A stretch of 64,000 bases of DNA from Saccharomycopsis crataegensis (Eukaryota; Ascomycota; Saccharomycetes; Ascoideales; Saccharomycopsidaceae): positions 2,108,001 to 2,172,000 of the forward strand of contig NW_027043819.1 of assembly GCF_037102585.1 (NCBI RefSeq), given 5' to 3'. Made by a program: the position numbers and the translations under genes. Of this stretch, positions 49,387 to 58,974 are shown one piece after another. Each line of letters starts with the position of its first letter. Position 1 is the first letter of the stretch. Below the pieces are notes generated by a model, which was not told the DNA's origin, made no database searches, and saw nothing but the letters and a program-made list of their open reading frames with translations.

Positions 49387-51065
49387 ACTTACGATATCAC
49401 GAGGAATGCATTTCAATATGGCTGAGCTATTTTTATAAGGTTTTGAGCCCGGGAAGTTTACAATTCAATTCAATTCAATTCAATTCAGCCCGGGGAGTTA
49501 TAGTATTTTACTAATCTATTAGAAAGACCGGCATGAAATTCCCGGCTTGCATGTTATTTAGAGCCTCTGTGACTCGTTAATATACAATTCATTCATTCAT
49601 TCATTCATTCATCCCAGAGTTCTGATGGTCACCACTTTGAGAATACTCAGCATTGATATATAGTGCTAAAACCCTTCAACAAAGACCTCCATCTCAGTTC
49701 ATGAAGCTCCCTAGTGATGGGTAATTCACTAGCGACTTCATATCATATTTCTATTTGGGTTGTTGTTTTTTGTTCTGGAGAGCATTTTAAGGACGAAAGT
49801 TTTTCGGAAATAGTTATCTTCAATCCTAAACTACGCAAATTACAAAGATATGAAATGAAGAAGTACAGTGAGTAATGTGAACTAAAAAAAGAAAAAAAGG
49901 TATTTCATAATTACTTTTCCATTAAAGACCTCTTTTAGTCATTTATGGATGGCTGGCTGCTGTTTATAATTTGTGGGAATGAAGTCAGATCTAACGCTGT
50001 GCTCATTTCTCCACTGTTTCATGTTTTGCATTGTTGCCTGTATTGTAGCTGCCGTGACTAAGAGGAAAAAGACACTTTTGTTCATTAGAGTAGTTATTAG
50101 ATCTGAGTCTATGGTATTGCACTTCTACTGTGCTCTTCAAACAGATTCTTAACCACTTTTTGTTTCTGGCTCAAGCTTCGGCTTAGATTCCCTATAAATC
50201 GACATTATGAAAAATGACACATTCAAAAGCTAAGAGAGGAAAATTCATGGCATGAGTTTGCAATTTTTCATTAATAGTATAAAAACTACCCAATTCAAAT
50301 TGTTTCTGTATGAAAATATATAATAATATTTGTGCTAATAAATATCGTTAATTTATATTTCAAAATACAAATTTCAGCCTGCCGGTAGTACAAAGACTCC
50401 TTAACATGCCCGATGGCTCATAACCATAAATACTTCCACTACTTTTGTAGCTTTTGACGATTAATAGTTACTACTATCAAGTATATAGAATTATCAAGAC
50501 TCACAACCAAAATCCTGTTTATATATTATTAAACTTTTACACCCCTTCTTTATATTTATTATCATTATTACACTAATATCTATAAACCGACATTTAGTTT
50601 TATGTCCAATCCAATCATGAGTCCTGAAACTATTTCCACCTCCAACGAAGCTATCACCGAGTCAGCACCAATTGCCACTCACCACGAAGCCCACGAAAAT
50701 CCTGTGTCAACGCCGCCAGCGACCATCCTGTAACCAAACCAGTTGCGTAACAAAGATAAATAACTAGGAATTTTGAGCCCCTGATATATTACTGCAAAGT
50801 AACAATAGTGCATTTGGATGCACTAATAATTAATAAAAGTAATAAAAGTAATAAAGGCAAAACATAAATAGAGATTATATCTTTTAAGGAAGCATAATGA
50901 TAACATAATAATAATAAGTATTTATTGAATATAATATTGCTAATTCATATTCAGAAATAACGATGGTATTTTGATCAGATAGATCAAACAGGAGCCAACA
51001 AAAAAAAGAGCAGGAAATGTTCAGCTTATCGAAGATCTCAAATTGCAGTTTGATCTTTAAATAGC
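49387..51065. other. Gene-poor 1.7 kb upstream of the tRNA genes, with short tandem repeats
   Basis: It contains five AATTC units (49462-49486) flanked by GCCCGGGAAGTT (49447-49458) and GCCCGGGGAGTT (49488-49499), six ATTC units (49587-49610), and an inverted repeat CTAGTGA/TCACTAG (49711-49732). A 43-codon ATG frame at 50602 is listed separately. I found no LTR ends or target-site duplication, although DNA upstream of tRNA genes is where yeast retroelements usually insert. Confidence 0.5.
50602..50733 (+). CDS. Small unassigned frame, perhaps a gene fragment
   Basis: ATG 50602 opens 43 codons beginning MSNPIMSPETISTSNEAITE and rich in Glu, Ser, Ala and His, ending at TAA 50731-50733. A TATA-like stretch lies just upstream (tataaaccgac). 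A second frame overlapping the end reads ASDHPVTKPVA before its own stop, so a frameshifted relic of a longer protein is as likely as a real small gene. No family is recognised. Confidence 0.2.
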   Translation: MSNPIMSPETISTSNEAITESAPIATHHEAHENPVSTPPATIL

Positions 51066-52295
51066 TCACAAGGTCTCGAAATCAATCCATTCCAGTTCAT
51101 ATCCAAATATCTTAGTGAAGCTATAGCTTTTTTCAATATCACTATAAGTAAGCTCTGTTGTGATATTACCTTGAATTCTTGCTGTTTCGTTAAAACCTTC
51201 ACCATAGGAGTTGAACTCGCCAAACAAAACTGTCAGTTCCAATGGCAAATTGCTGGTCCATTTTACGTATCCTTGTGGGTTAATTGTATGATCCATGTAA
51301 TTATTAATCAATACACTTCTGTGACCATTATTCCAATTTCTGCCAAGGTAACATTTCCCCTTCAGATTTTCATAAATTGTTTCATTGGAAGCAACGAAGC
51401 GGGAGTTACTGATGTAACAGCCAAAGTTATTACTAGAATATGTCCCAGTGCCTCCATTTTGGGTCATATTGCTGCCTTTCCAAGCGATTATCCCACCACC
51501 ACAACTTCGCAATTGTAACTCAGACTTGTCAATCCAAAGAGTTCCAAACCCATACAAGAAATCTGTTTGCCCGGCAATTATGCTTTCAGTAATGAATGCT
51601 GATCCAAGCTTCCCGATAAAAATGGTGTCTTGATAAGAGTAGAACCCGCATCTGTAAAAAGAAGTGTACGAGTACGCGGTTGAAAGCACCAAACTTGGCC
51701 CGCTTGAATACGGAGCATAGTCGTTATCGAAATCAATATTATATACTCTGAAATTTTTATTCCCCCAAGGAGTGTTTGGGGCAACTGGATAACCAGCAGG
51801 ACCAGCACCAGTAGCCGAAGCGTTATATGTTGGGGCAACGATCAAATTAGCAGTATAAACATTATCAGAATATGATGCATTGTGATTAGCAGCTTGTCGA
51901 TAAATAGTGACTTGATTGCTAGCAGCTGACAAAGTATTGTTGGTAACCCCAAGTAATGTGATAGGGGTTTTCTGGGTCACATTCACCTGCTCATTATATA
52001 TTCCAGGCAAAATCAAAATGGTATAATCTAAAGGACTATCATAAGCGATGGTATCAACAGCACTTTGAATTGTTTTGAAGTAAGACAGATTGGTTCCGCT
52101 GCCATCAACCACCAATGTGTTGTCTGGACATCCTTCTAAAACATTATCAGTCAGGTATTGGCATGCAGCATAACTGTAACTATTTTTTGCGACTGAATCT
52201 TGCTGGCCGTCGTCTCTCTTCACCTCTTTATGGATGGCATAAGAGGAAACAGCGCTCACGAAAAATAGCTTAGCGATAAGGTCAAAGGATTTCAT
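51066..52295 (-). CDS. Secreted pectin methylesterase (carbohydrate esterase family 8)
   Basis: The ORF from ATG 52295 gives 409 residues. A signal peptide (MKSFDLIAKLFFVSAVSSYA) is followed by EVKRDD, a Kex2-type site. The right-handed beta-helix carries the CE8 catalytic set: GFYSYQDTIFIG (Gln and first Asp), GQTDFLYGFG (second Asp) and CYLGRNWNNGH (Arg and Trp of the LGRxW motif). Many N-glycosylation sites are present (NVT, NAS, NMT, NET, NIT). It would demethylate homogalacturonan outside the cell, making it a substrate for polygalacturonase. Such enzymes are common in filamentous fungi and rare in budding yeasts, so horizontal gain is possible. It is divergent from the exopolygalacturonase gene. 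Confidence 0.92.
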   Translation of the reverse strand: MKSFDLIAKLFFVSAVSSYAIHKEVKRDDGQQDSVAKNSYSYAACQYLTDNVLEGCPDNTLVVDGSGTNLSYFKTIQSAVDTIAYDSPLDYTILILPGIYNEQVNVTQKTPITLLGVTNNTLSAASNQVTIYRQAANHNASYSDNVYTANLIVAPTYNASATGAGPAGYPVAPNTPWGNKNFRVYNIDFDNDYAPYSSGPSLVLSTAYSYTSFYRCGFYSYQDTIFIGKLGSAFITESIIAGQTDFLYGFGTLWIDKSELQLRSCGGGIIAWKGSNMTQNGGTGTYSSNNFGCYISNSRFVASNETIYENLKGKCYLGRNWNNGHRSVLINNYMDHTINPQGYVKWTSNLPLELTVLFGEFNSYGEGFNETARIQGNITTELTYSDIEKSYSFTKIFGYELEWIDFETL

Positions 52296-53247
52296 TGTTG
52301 AAAGTTTGAGATTCACAATTTGTAGAAATAGGAAGACAGGAAAATCCAGGAGAATAAAAAAAGGGAGTTATTAGTGTTATTATAGTTATTATAGTTGTAT
52401 GTACCCCAGCTTTTCTGCATTTTTTACAAAATGTCTGACCTAGTTAAGATAATGCTGGAAAAGAGGAGAAAATGGGTACGATAACGGAGAAAATGGACAG
52501 GATAGGCTACAAATATTGTGAAAAAGAAGAAGAAAGAGGAAAAAAAAAAAGAGAAATCAAATCTTCTCCACATTTTTTTTGAGGAATAGGGTCAAATAAA
52601 CTTCACTATCAAATAAGCTTCAGGCACTCAAGTCAAATAAACTTTGTTGAGGAATATGAGAAAAAGAAAATAAAGAGTTCAAATATAAAAAATATGATCT
52701 AAGTAATGATAATTATTATAAAATAGCAATAATCATAATATTAATCATAGTAATGACGATTAAGTGAAAAAAGTGTTCCCGGTACTTGTCGTGGAAATAA
52801 AATGTTGAAATCGCAAAATTTACGCGCCAAAGTCAGTTGTGACATGCAGTTCAAAACCATCACATTGAGGACGCTTTTTTAATTTAGTTGATCTTTAGGT
52901 ACGTCATGATCCATTTATTTTCCTTTAATCCTTATGCTGGTCTTTGTCATACATTATTTGCACTAGACATCGTCAACTCTAAATAGCCTATCACAGTAAA
53001 CCGTACATTCAACAGCCCGGAACATTGGCAGCTGCACCTCTTGGCGGAACTTGACGTATTTTTGACATCTTGGTTCCCGCGCATGCAGGTTCCCCCAGAT
53101 TTTGTGATCCCAGCATGCGTGAAAAATGATAACCCCACATAATATTCATATAAATTGAATAGCGAACCCTTGTACAACAATATTTTTTTTTTTTTTAAAG
53201 AATAGAATATCTTTAAAGTAATAATATCTGCAATCTCATCCAAGGTT
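52296..53247. promoter_or_regulatory. Shared divergent promoter region of the pectin genes
   Basis: Mig1-like boxes occur on both flanks. CCCCAG at 52404-52409 (CTGGGG with adjoining A-run on the minus strand) lies about 110 bp before the esterase start. CCCCAC at 53133-53138 (GTGGGG beside AT-rich DNA) lies about 110 bp before the exopolygalacturonase start. The inverted pair CGCATGC (53080-53086) and GCATGCG (53113-53119) may be a regulator site. GATAA motifs are scattered near 52450-52490 and 53127. These are motif readings, not proven sites. Confidence 0.45.
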
Positions 53248-54564
53248 ATGATTTTCGAAGTTTTCCACTTGCTTGCCTGTGCTGCTGTTCTCACTGGAGC
53301 ATTCTATGTGCCACTTAACAAGCGCAACGCCAACTCATTAAGCGAAATTCCAATCTACTACAAAAATGTTTGCAAAGTTGAGGCTAATAAAAAAGGTGGT
53401 GACGATGTTCCTGAAATTTTGAAGCAAGCTAACAAATGTAATGGTGGTGGTGCTCTTGTTTTCGATACCGAAGATTATCTTATCAAAAGTCCTCTCAACT
53501 TGACTGGTTTCGAGAACCTTGATATCTATATTGCCGGTAATATTTCCTTGTATGATGATCCGGATTACTGGCAAGATAAGTTGCTTTTGATTGAGTACCA
53601 AAACTCATCCACTGCAATTACCATTGGCGGTACAAATGTCAACTTGTATGGTCTACCAGGTCACGTCATTGATGGTAAGGGTCAAAACTGGTGGAATAAA
53701 TTTAACAATAAAAAAAATCAGAACTTTTATAGACCTATCTTATTGGTGTTTGATGGTTTGGTTAATGGGGTAGTTGACGGATTAAATCTTTTAAACTCTC
53801 CAAACTGGTTTAACCTTATTGCTAATTCATCTGGGGTTGCTTATACCAATACAAACATCGACGTTTACACTGTCAACGATAATGATTTTTACAACACTGA
53901 TGGTTGGGACTCCTACAGAACCTCTAACCTTATTGTGGAAAACGCCACCATTAATAATGGTGATGATTGTTTTTCATTCAAGCCAAACTCCACTAATATT
54001 ATCCTTAATAACCTTTATTGTAATGGTTCTCATGGGATTTCTGTTGGTTCTATTGGTCAATATTATGGTGTGACCGATATTGTTGAAAATGTTATTGTCA
54101 ATAATGTCACAATGAGTAATGCTGATTACGGTGCCAGACTCAAGACATGGGCGGGTAGACCAGCTAATAGTAGCAAAACAGATGCTGGCGGTGGTTTGGG
54201 ATATGTCAGAAATGTCTATTTCTCTGACTTCACAGTGGAAAATGTCGGTCAATCCATCTATGTCACCCAATGTTATAGTGCCGGCAGTCTCGCTACATGT
54301 TATGAATATCCTTCTTCACTTGTAATGAGCAATGTGTTTTTCACCAACTTTAATGGTACCACTTCAGGAAAATATGACGAGGCTGGTACAATGGTTTGCT
54401 CCAGTCCTTCTGTCTGCTACGATTTCTTCACTAAGCATATCGACGTTGTCAATAAAAAGAACGCAAGTGACACCTTTTTTATTTGTTCCAACTTGGGAGA
54501 CTCTGAATTATCTGTGAGTTGTGTCAACTCTACTTCACAAGGAGGGTTGAATAATGGCTTGTGA
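53248..54564 (+). CDS. Secreted exopolygalacturonase (glycoside hydrolase family 28)
   Basis: The 438-residue protein starts with a signal peptide (MIFEVFHLLACAAVLTGAFY) and a Lys-Arg site (LNKRNA). The GH28 active-site motifs are NTDGWDSYR, NNGDDCFSFKPNSTNI, CNGSHGISVGSIGQYYG and ARLKTWAG, where the last normally reads RIK. The NTDGWD and SHGISVGSLGxY wording is that of exo-acting enzymes, which remove galacturonate from chain ends; endo enzymes such as yeast Pgu1 have NTDGFD. It is rich in N-glycosylation sites. Together with the neighbouring esterase it makes an extracellular pectin-degrading pair. Confidence 0.92.
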   Translation: MIFEVFHLLACAAVLTGAFYVPLNKRNANSLSEIPIYYKNVCKVEANKKGGDDVPEILKQANKCNGGGALVFDTEDYLIKSPLNLTGFENLDIYIAGNISLYDDPDYWQDKLLLIEYQNSSTAITIGGTNVNLYGLPGHVIDGKGQNWWNKFNNKKNQNFYRPILLVFDGLVNGVVDGLNLLNSPNWFNLIANSSGVAYTNTNIDVYTVNDNDFYNTDGWDSYRTSNLIVENATINNGDDCFSFKPNSTNIILNNLYCNGSHGISVGSIGQYYGVTDIVENVIVNNVTMSNADYGARLKTWAGRPANSSKTDAGGGLGYVRNVYFSDFTVENVGQSIYVTQCYSAGSLATCYEYPSSLVMSNVFFTNFNGTTSGKYDEAGTMVCSSPSVCYDFFTKHIDVVNKKNASDTFFICSNLGDSELSVSCVNSTSQGGLNNGL

Positions 54565-55340
54565 TTTTCAGATATTTTGATCATATAAATTGGTGCCCAG
54601 ATTGCGTTCTGTTTTAGATTTCTACAGAAAAATTTTGCTCTTTTGTATTCTTGTTTTTGAGTTTTTTCATTATTTAGATTCAGTATACTTATTGAATATT
54701 ATTTCTTTATTATTTTCAACCTTTCGTAGTAGTAACAAGATAATTTTTTTTTGTGTTGTTTCAACAGTACGCGTGTCGGGGCGTGTCACTCCCGTGGTAC
54801 TATCACCTCCCTACCATTGACGAACTGTCAAATACCAGCCATATATTTCATTGGTGAGTGACGCATTGTAATATGGATAGTAAAACGTGGGCTCATACTA
54901 AATTGTATGGAGATGTTACGAATGTATTGTATTTAGATACCGGTGCTCAGTTTTCAGTTTCCAGTTTTGGTGGAGGGAAGGATGTACTAATTAAATATCC
55001 AGTAATCCTACAGCCAGCAGTACATGGTAGAAGTAGAGACCGGGAACTCGGATGCATGCTAGGACAGACAAAAAGGGACATCTCATAATTTCCCAATCCG
55101 GGGACAAAAAATTGTAGCTAGCAATTAATGTCATTTTTTGGGGTCTGTCGGCTATTTTTTTTTGCATTCCGCCATGGGTCACAAGCTCCGAAGGTGCAGG
55201 AAACAAAAACAAAAAAAAAACAAAAAAAAAAAAAAGAAAACGTCATATTTATTCATATTTCTGAGTTAGTGATAAAAAAAAACTCTGAGAAAGAACTTTT
55301 ACCGTTATTCATGTAATTATATTCAGCCTATATTATTGGC
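54565..55340. other. Intergenic between convergent exopolygalacturonase and esterase genes
   Basis: T-rich terminator-like DNA near 54650-54760, A-runs near 55205-55235. One ATG frame at 54873-55088 (71 codons) shows no family and lacks a clear promoter, so it is not called. Confidence 0.35.
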
Positions 55341-56084
55341 TCAAGATCCATTGACGCATCTTTTGAAATTTTCAATTGAAGGTAAATCACTGAAATCAGG
55401 CAAGACCGTTGGTAGATTATCAGCACTTAGCTCTGGATACCACTCACTAATCACTTTGATTATTTGGTCATGTAAAATTTTATATCCCGAACCGTTAAAA
55501 TGTAACCCATCTATTAAGAGATCTTTACTCCAATCACCCTCGTATTTTTGAAAAATTTCATACAAGTTGATTACTGGCAATTGATATTGTTCCCCTAACT
55601 CCAACAAAGTATTCACATATTTACTGGTATGACTGATGTCTTTATGCTTATCCAACTTCAGTTTTTCAGGGAATAATCTATCTAAAATATTTTGGTCATG
55701 AAATGTAGGAGCAATCAAGATAAGCTTGACATTATGAACTGCTGACAACTTAATTATGGCTTCTATGTTCGACCTGAATCTTTCTAAGGGCACTGAAAGC
55801 ACTGCATCTTTGCCGTAGGTTGAATCATTGGTTCCATAAAATACTGTCGCCAACTTGATATCTGGCTCATTTTTCACCACTTTAGAGAATATAATGGCTC
55901 CTTGATCGGAGGTGTAACCACTATACCCTCTGTTGACAATATCCAATTTTCTAACGTAATGATTTCCGAAAGCTGCCATGAGACTGAAAGTCCGGGTCAG
56001 ATCTGGAAGAGATTGCCACGAGAACTCGGTGATTGAGTCGCCAAACAATATAAACTTGCCTGGTGCAAGATTGTAGGAGGTCAT
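55341..56084 (-). CDS. IAH1: SGNH/GDSL esterase, isoamyl acetate-hydrolysing (Iah1-like)
   Basis: From ATG 56084 (MTSYNLAPGKFILFGDSITE) the protein has 247 residues, close to yeast Iah1 (238). Catalytic blocks: block I GDSITEFS with nucleophile Ser17, block II with Gly (NRGYSGYTSD), block III FYGTNDS, block V DGLHFNGSGY with Asp and His. There is no signal peptide, so it acts in the cytosol on small esters such as isoamyl acetate. A role on pectin acetyl groups is unlikely for that reason. The frame to 56132 starts with TTG and is not used. Confidence 0.88.
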   Translation of the reverse strand: MTSYNLAPGKFILFGDSITEFSWQSLPDLTRTFSLMAAFGNHYVRKLDIVNRGYSGYTSDQGAIIFSKVVKNEPDIKLATVFYGTNDSTYGKDAVLSVPLERFRSNIEAIIKLSAVHNVKLILIAPTFHDQNILDRLFPEKLKLDKHKDISHTSKYVNTLLELGEQYQLPVINLYEIFQKYEGDWSKDLLIDGLHFNGSGYKILHDQIIKVISEWYPELSADNLPTVLPDFSDLPSIENFKRCVNGS

Positions 56085-56501
56085 TTTTCGGAGGGGAAAA
56101 GAGGAGAATTGTATGAGGATAACGAATGACAAATAAGATTGGCAAGAATTGGGCTGAGATTTAAACAGTTACCATTCTAATTACGTCCATGTTGGCAGCA
56201 GAAATTGAGAGCCGACTATTACCCAATGCGGTAACCAGCACACGTCAAGTGGTGACCTGCCCGGCCAATCTGCTGGAATTTTAGTTCAAACACAATTGAC
56301 ATCAAAAACCAGCGCTAAGGTTTCTTGGATAGTGGGGTACATATACTTTTGTGGGGTATGATGCTGCCAGAGATATAGCCTACATTTCCAAAATGATATA
56401 TATAGTTCGTATGTCATCCTGTTTTGCTTGACGGTTTTCATCTGGCATCTGTTGTCTATTGTTATCTCCAAAAACAATAATAGTAATAAATAAATCATAA
56501 T
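56085..56501. promoter_or_regulatory. Divergent promoter, esterase / sugar-porter gene
   Basis: It lies between two divergent starts. It contains a CACGTC-like box and CCGGCC patches near 56240-56270, and TATA-like sequence near 56395-56405. No gene is supported. Confidence 0.35.
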
Positions 56502-58126
56502 ATGAAAGCTCCTTCTAAACAAATAGTTACTTTGTGGTACTATGTTGTCGTCGCTGCATGTTGTATGATCTTTTATGGTTACGATGCTAGTGTCTTCTCG
56601 GCAGTGGAAACCAACAAAAATTGGGTTGATCATAACGAAAATCCAAGTGATAATGCTTTGGGAGGGATCAATACCGCTTATACTGTCGGTGCCATCATTT
56701 CTGGGTGGTTCTTCTCCGGTTTGGCTGCCGATCGCTTTGGTCGTAAATTCCCTATCTACATCGGTTGTTTTTTAGTTATTATTGCCACTATCATGCAAGT
56801 TTGTCAACCAAGAGGTATTGGCGTGTTTCTTGGCGGTAGATTGATTATTGGTGTGGCCCAAGGTTTTGCCCTTCCTTCTGCTGCCATTTACATTTCTGAA
56901 ATTTCCGTCACCTCAATGAGAGGTCAAACGGTTTCCATCTTCCAAGTCTTCTATTCTGTGGGATCTTTTATTTGTTTCTGGATTAACTATGCTTGTACTA
57001 AGCATTCTGAAAAGCTTGGTAATTGGGATTGGAAAATAGTGGTAATCTTCCAACTTCTTGCTCCTCTCTATATTTTGTTTAACTTACCATTCATGCCAGA
57101 AACTCCTCGTTGGTTGGTTTCTAAAAATAAATTTGAAGAGGCTAGAGCTGCATTGGTGAGAATTAGACCTCCTAATGAAGACGAAATTGATATGGAATTT
57201 CACGACATCAGAGCCGCTATTGAGTTCGAGCATGCTACCTCCAAACCAACTATTTGGAACCAATACAAGAGTTTCTGGGTCGATAAGTCTTTGCTTAGAA
57301 GAATCCTCATCTCTTTCGTGATCAATGGTGGCCAACAATTAACTGGTCAAGGTTCTTTGAATTCTTATTCTTCCAAAATTTATGCCCAGGTTTTTAAAAG
57401 TCAAAATACCATCCAGCTCATTAATGCTTTGAACGCAACTTTTGGTATTCTTTTCACCTTGAACGCTCTTTGGATTGTCGAAAGATTTGGTAGACGTCCT
57501 TTGCTTCTTGTTTCCGCCATTGGTATGGGCATTTCAATGTTAATTGTTTCCTTGGTTGAGACTCAGGTTCCACCGGGTCCAGATGGAAAACCAACTCACG
57601 CTATCGGTATCGTAACCGTCTTCTTGTTTTTCTTGTATGAATTATTCTATAAGCCAGGATGGGGTGGTACTGTTTGGATTTACACTTCAGAAATTTTCCC
57701 TATGGAAGTTAGAGGTATTGCCGTTGGTATGTCCTCGCAATTCCAGAATGTTGCAAATGCTATTGGTAAGTGATCCTCTTTTTATTTTTATTTTCCTTTT
57801 AGAAAGAACTTTTTTTACTAACATCAAAACCAGTCAATCAATTTTTCCCAACCTTTTTGGCCAAAAAGGGTTTCTATGCAATGTTTTTATTCTTCGCTAT
57901 CAACACCTGTCTTGCCGTTTTTACCTGGTTTTTCATCCCAGAAACAAAGGGTAAGTCTTTGGAAGAAATCGATACCTTATTTGGTGGTGTCAACCATATC
58001 CAAAAAGGTGATCAATTACACAATGGCTCTTTGCAAAAGGAAATGGATAAGGCTTCACTTGAATTGATTGAAAAAGTTTCCACTAGAGAATCTTTAAAGA
58101 AGCCAGTTAGCCCAGAAGAAGTTTAA
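56502..58126 (+). CDS. MFS sugar-porter family permease, two exons
   Basis: Exon 1 is 56502-57765 and exon 2 is 57834-58126, separated by a 68-bp intron (GTAAGT, TACTAAC, CAG) that joins ANAIVNQFFPTF; the product has 518 residues. It shows 12 membrane segments and sugar-porter signatures: ADRFGRK, PETPRWLVSKNKFEEA, ERFGRRP, YTSEIFPMEVRG and the closing PETKGKSLEEIDTLF. The cytosolic N-terminus is very short. The substrate is not readable: hexoses, a disaccharide, or a sugar acid such as galacturonate are possible. Its place next to the pectin genes makes galacturonate attractive, but this is inference. Confidence 0.88.
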
Positions 58127-58974
58127 AGGGTCCTTTCATTCTGGAAATATTATATTCTACCAATTTCCAATGAAAATCTTATGAATCATGGATTATATTT
58201 AAGTTTTAGTTAGTTTTCAATTTTAGTTATTTTTTTTTTGCATAAATGCTTTATCTTTTTTACCGATAATCTTTTTAAATTTCAAATTTGCAGTGATCTA
58301 AGCTTAATAAGTTTTCATGTGTATGAGAACCAAGTAAGAAACCGTTCCAACATTATATCATAATTATCACTATTCAAAGCATAATTGAATGATTATATTT
58401 TTTTGCTAGATTCTCAGCTTGTATTAATGAGTATCATGTTGAGATGTTTGCTAACATAAAAAAAATCACACTTCCTCCATTAAATGCGATACTATAATGT
58501 AATGATCTAGACACTTTTTTACTTTTCTTTCTCTTTCTTTCTTTTTATTGTTCTTATCTTTTCTTCTCTCTTCTTTATTTAACTCCATTCCTTATCTCGG
58601 ACAACCTCCTTATCTCCGACTACCTTTTTATTTCCCTTTGAGTTCCTTTTTAGGTAAGTCTTACTTTCTTTTCTCACCTATAAAAAGCTTACTTCATCTA
58701 TTCATTTTAGTTTTTATTCTTCTTTAATATACTTTAACTACTATGTTACCCAACCAAACCATTACATATAATATAATATAGTGTAAATATTAAATCGCAA
58801 GGTAGGGTGACACATAGGATCCCCTGCAGCGTTGCAACATGGCATGTGCAGTTGTGCTGATAATTGTGGGGATGCCAAAATTGCTGATAGTGGATAAAAT
58901 AATTGATAATTCTCTCATAACATATTTGAACATATGAATTATCAATTTTAATCACAAATTGAATTTTTTAACGA
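58127..58974. promoter_or_regulatory. Dioxygenase promoter with three CTTATC (GATAAG) boxes
   Basis: CTTATC occurs at 58553-58558, 58591-58596 and 58609-58614, within a pyrimidine-rich stretch about 360-420 bp before the dioxygenase start. The last two lie in near-repeats TTATCTCGGAC and TTATCTCCGAC. GATAAG clusters are the classical sites of nitrogen-regulated yeast promoters. The first 200 bp are the permease 3' flank. Confidence 0.5.

Noticed and set aside
49387-50600. Possible solo LTR upstream of the tRNA genes
   Set aside because: I looked for TG...CA ends and a short target-site duplication and found no convincing pair.
54858-55088. 71-75 codon frame between the convergent exopolygalacturonase and esterase genes
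   Set aside because: No conserved motif or promoter; likely chance.
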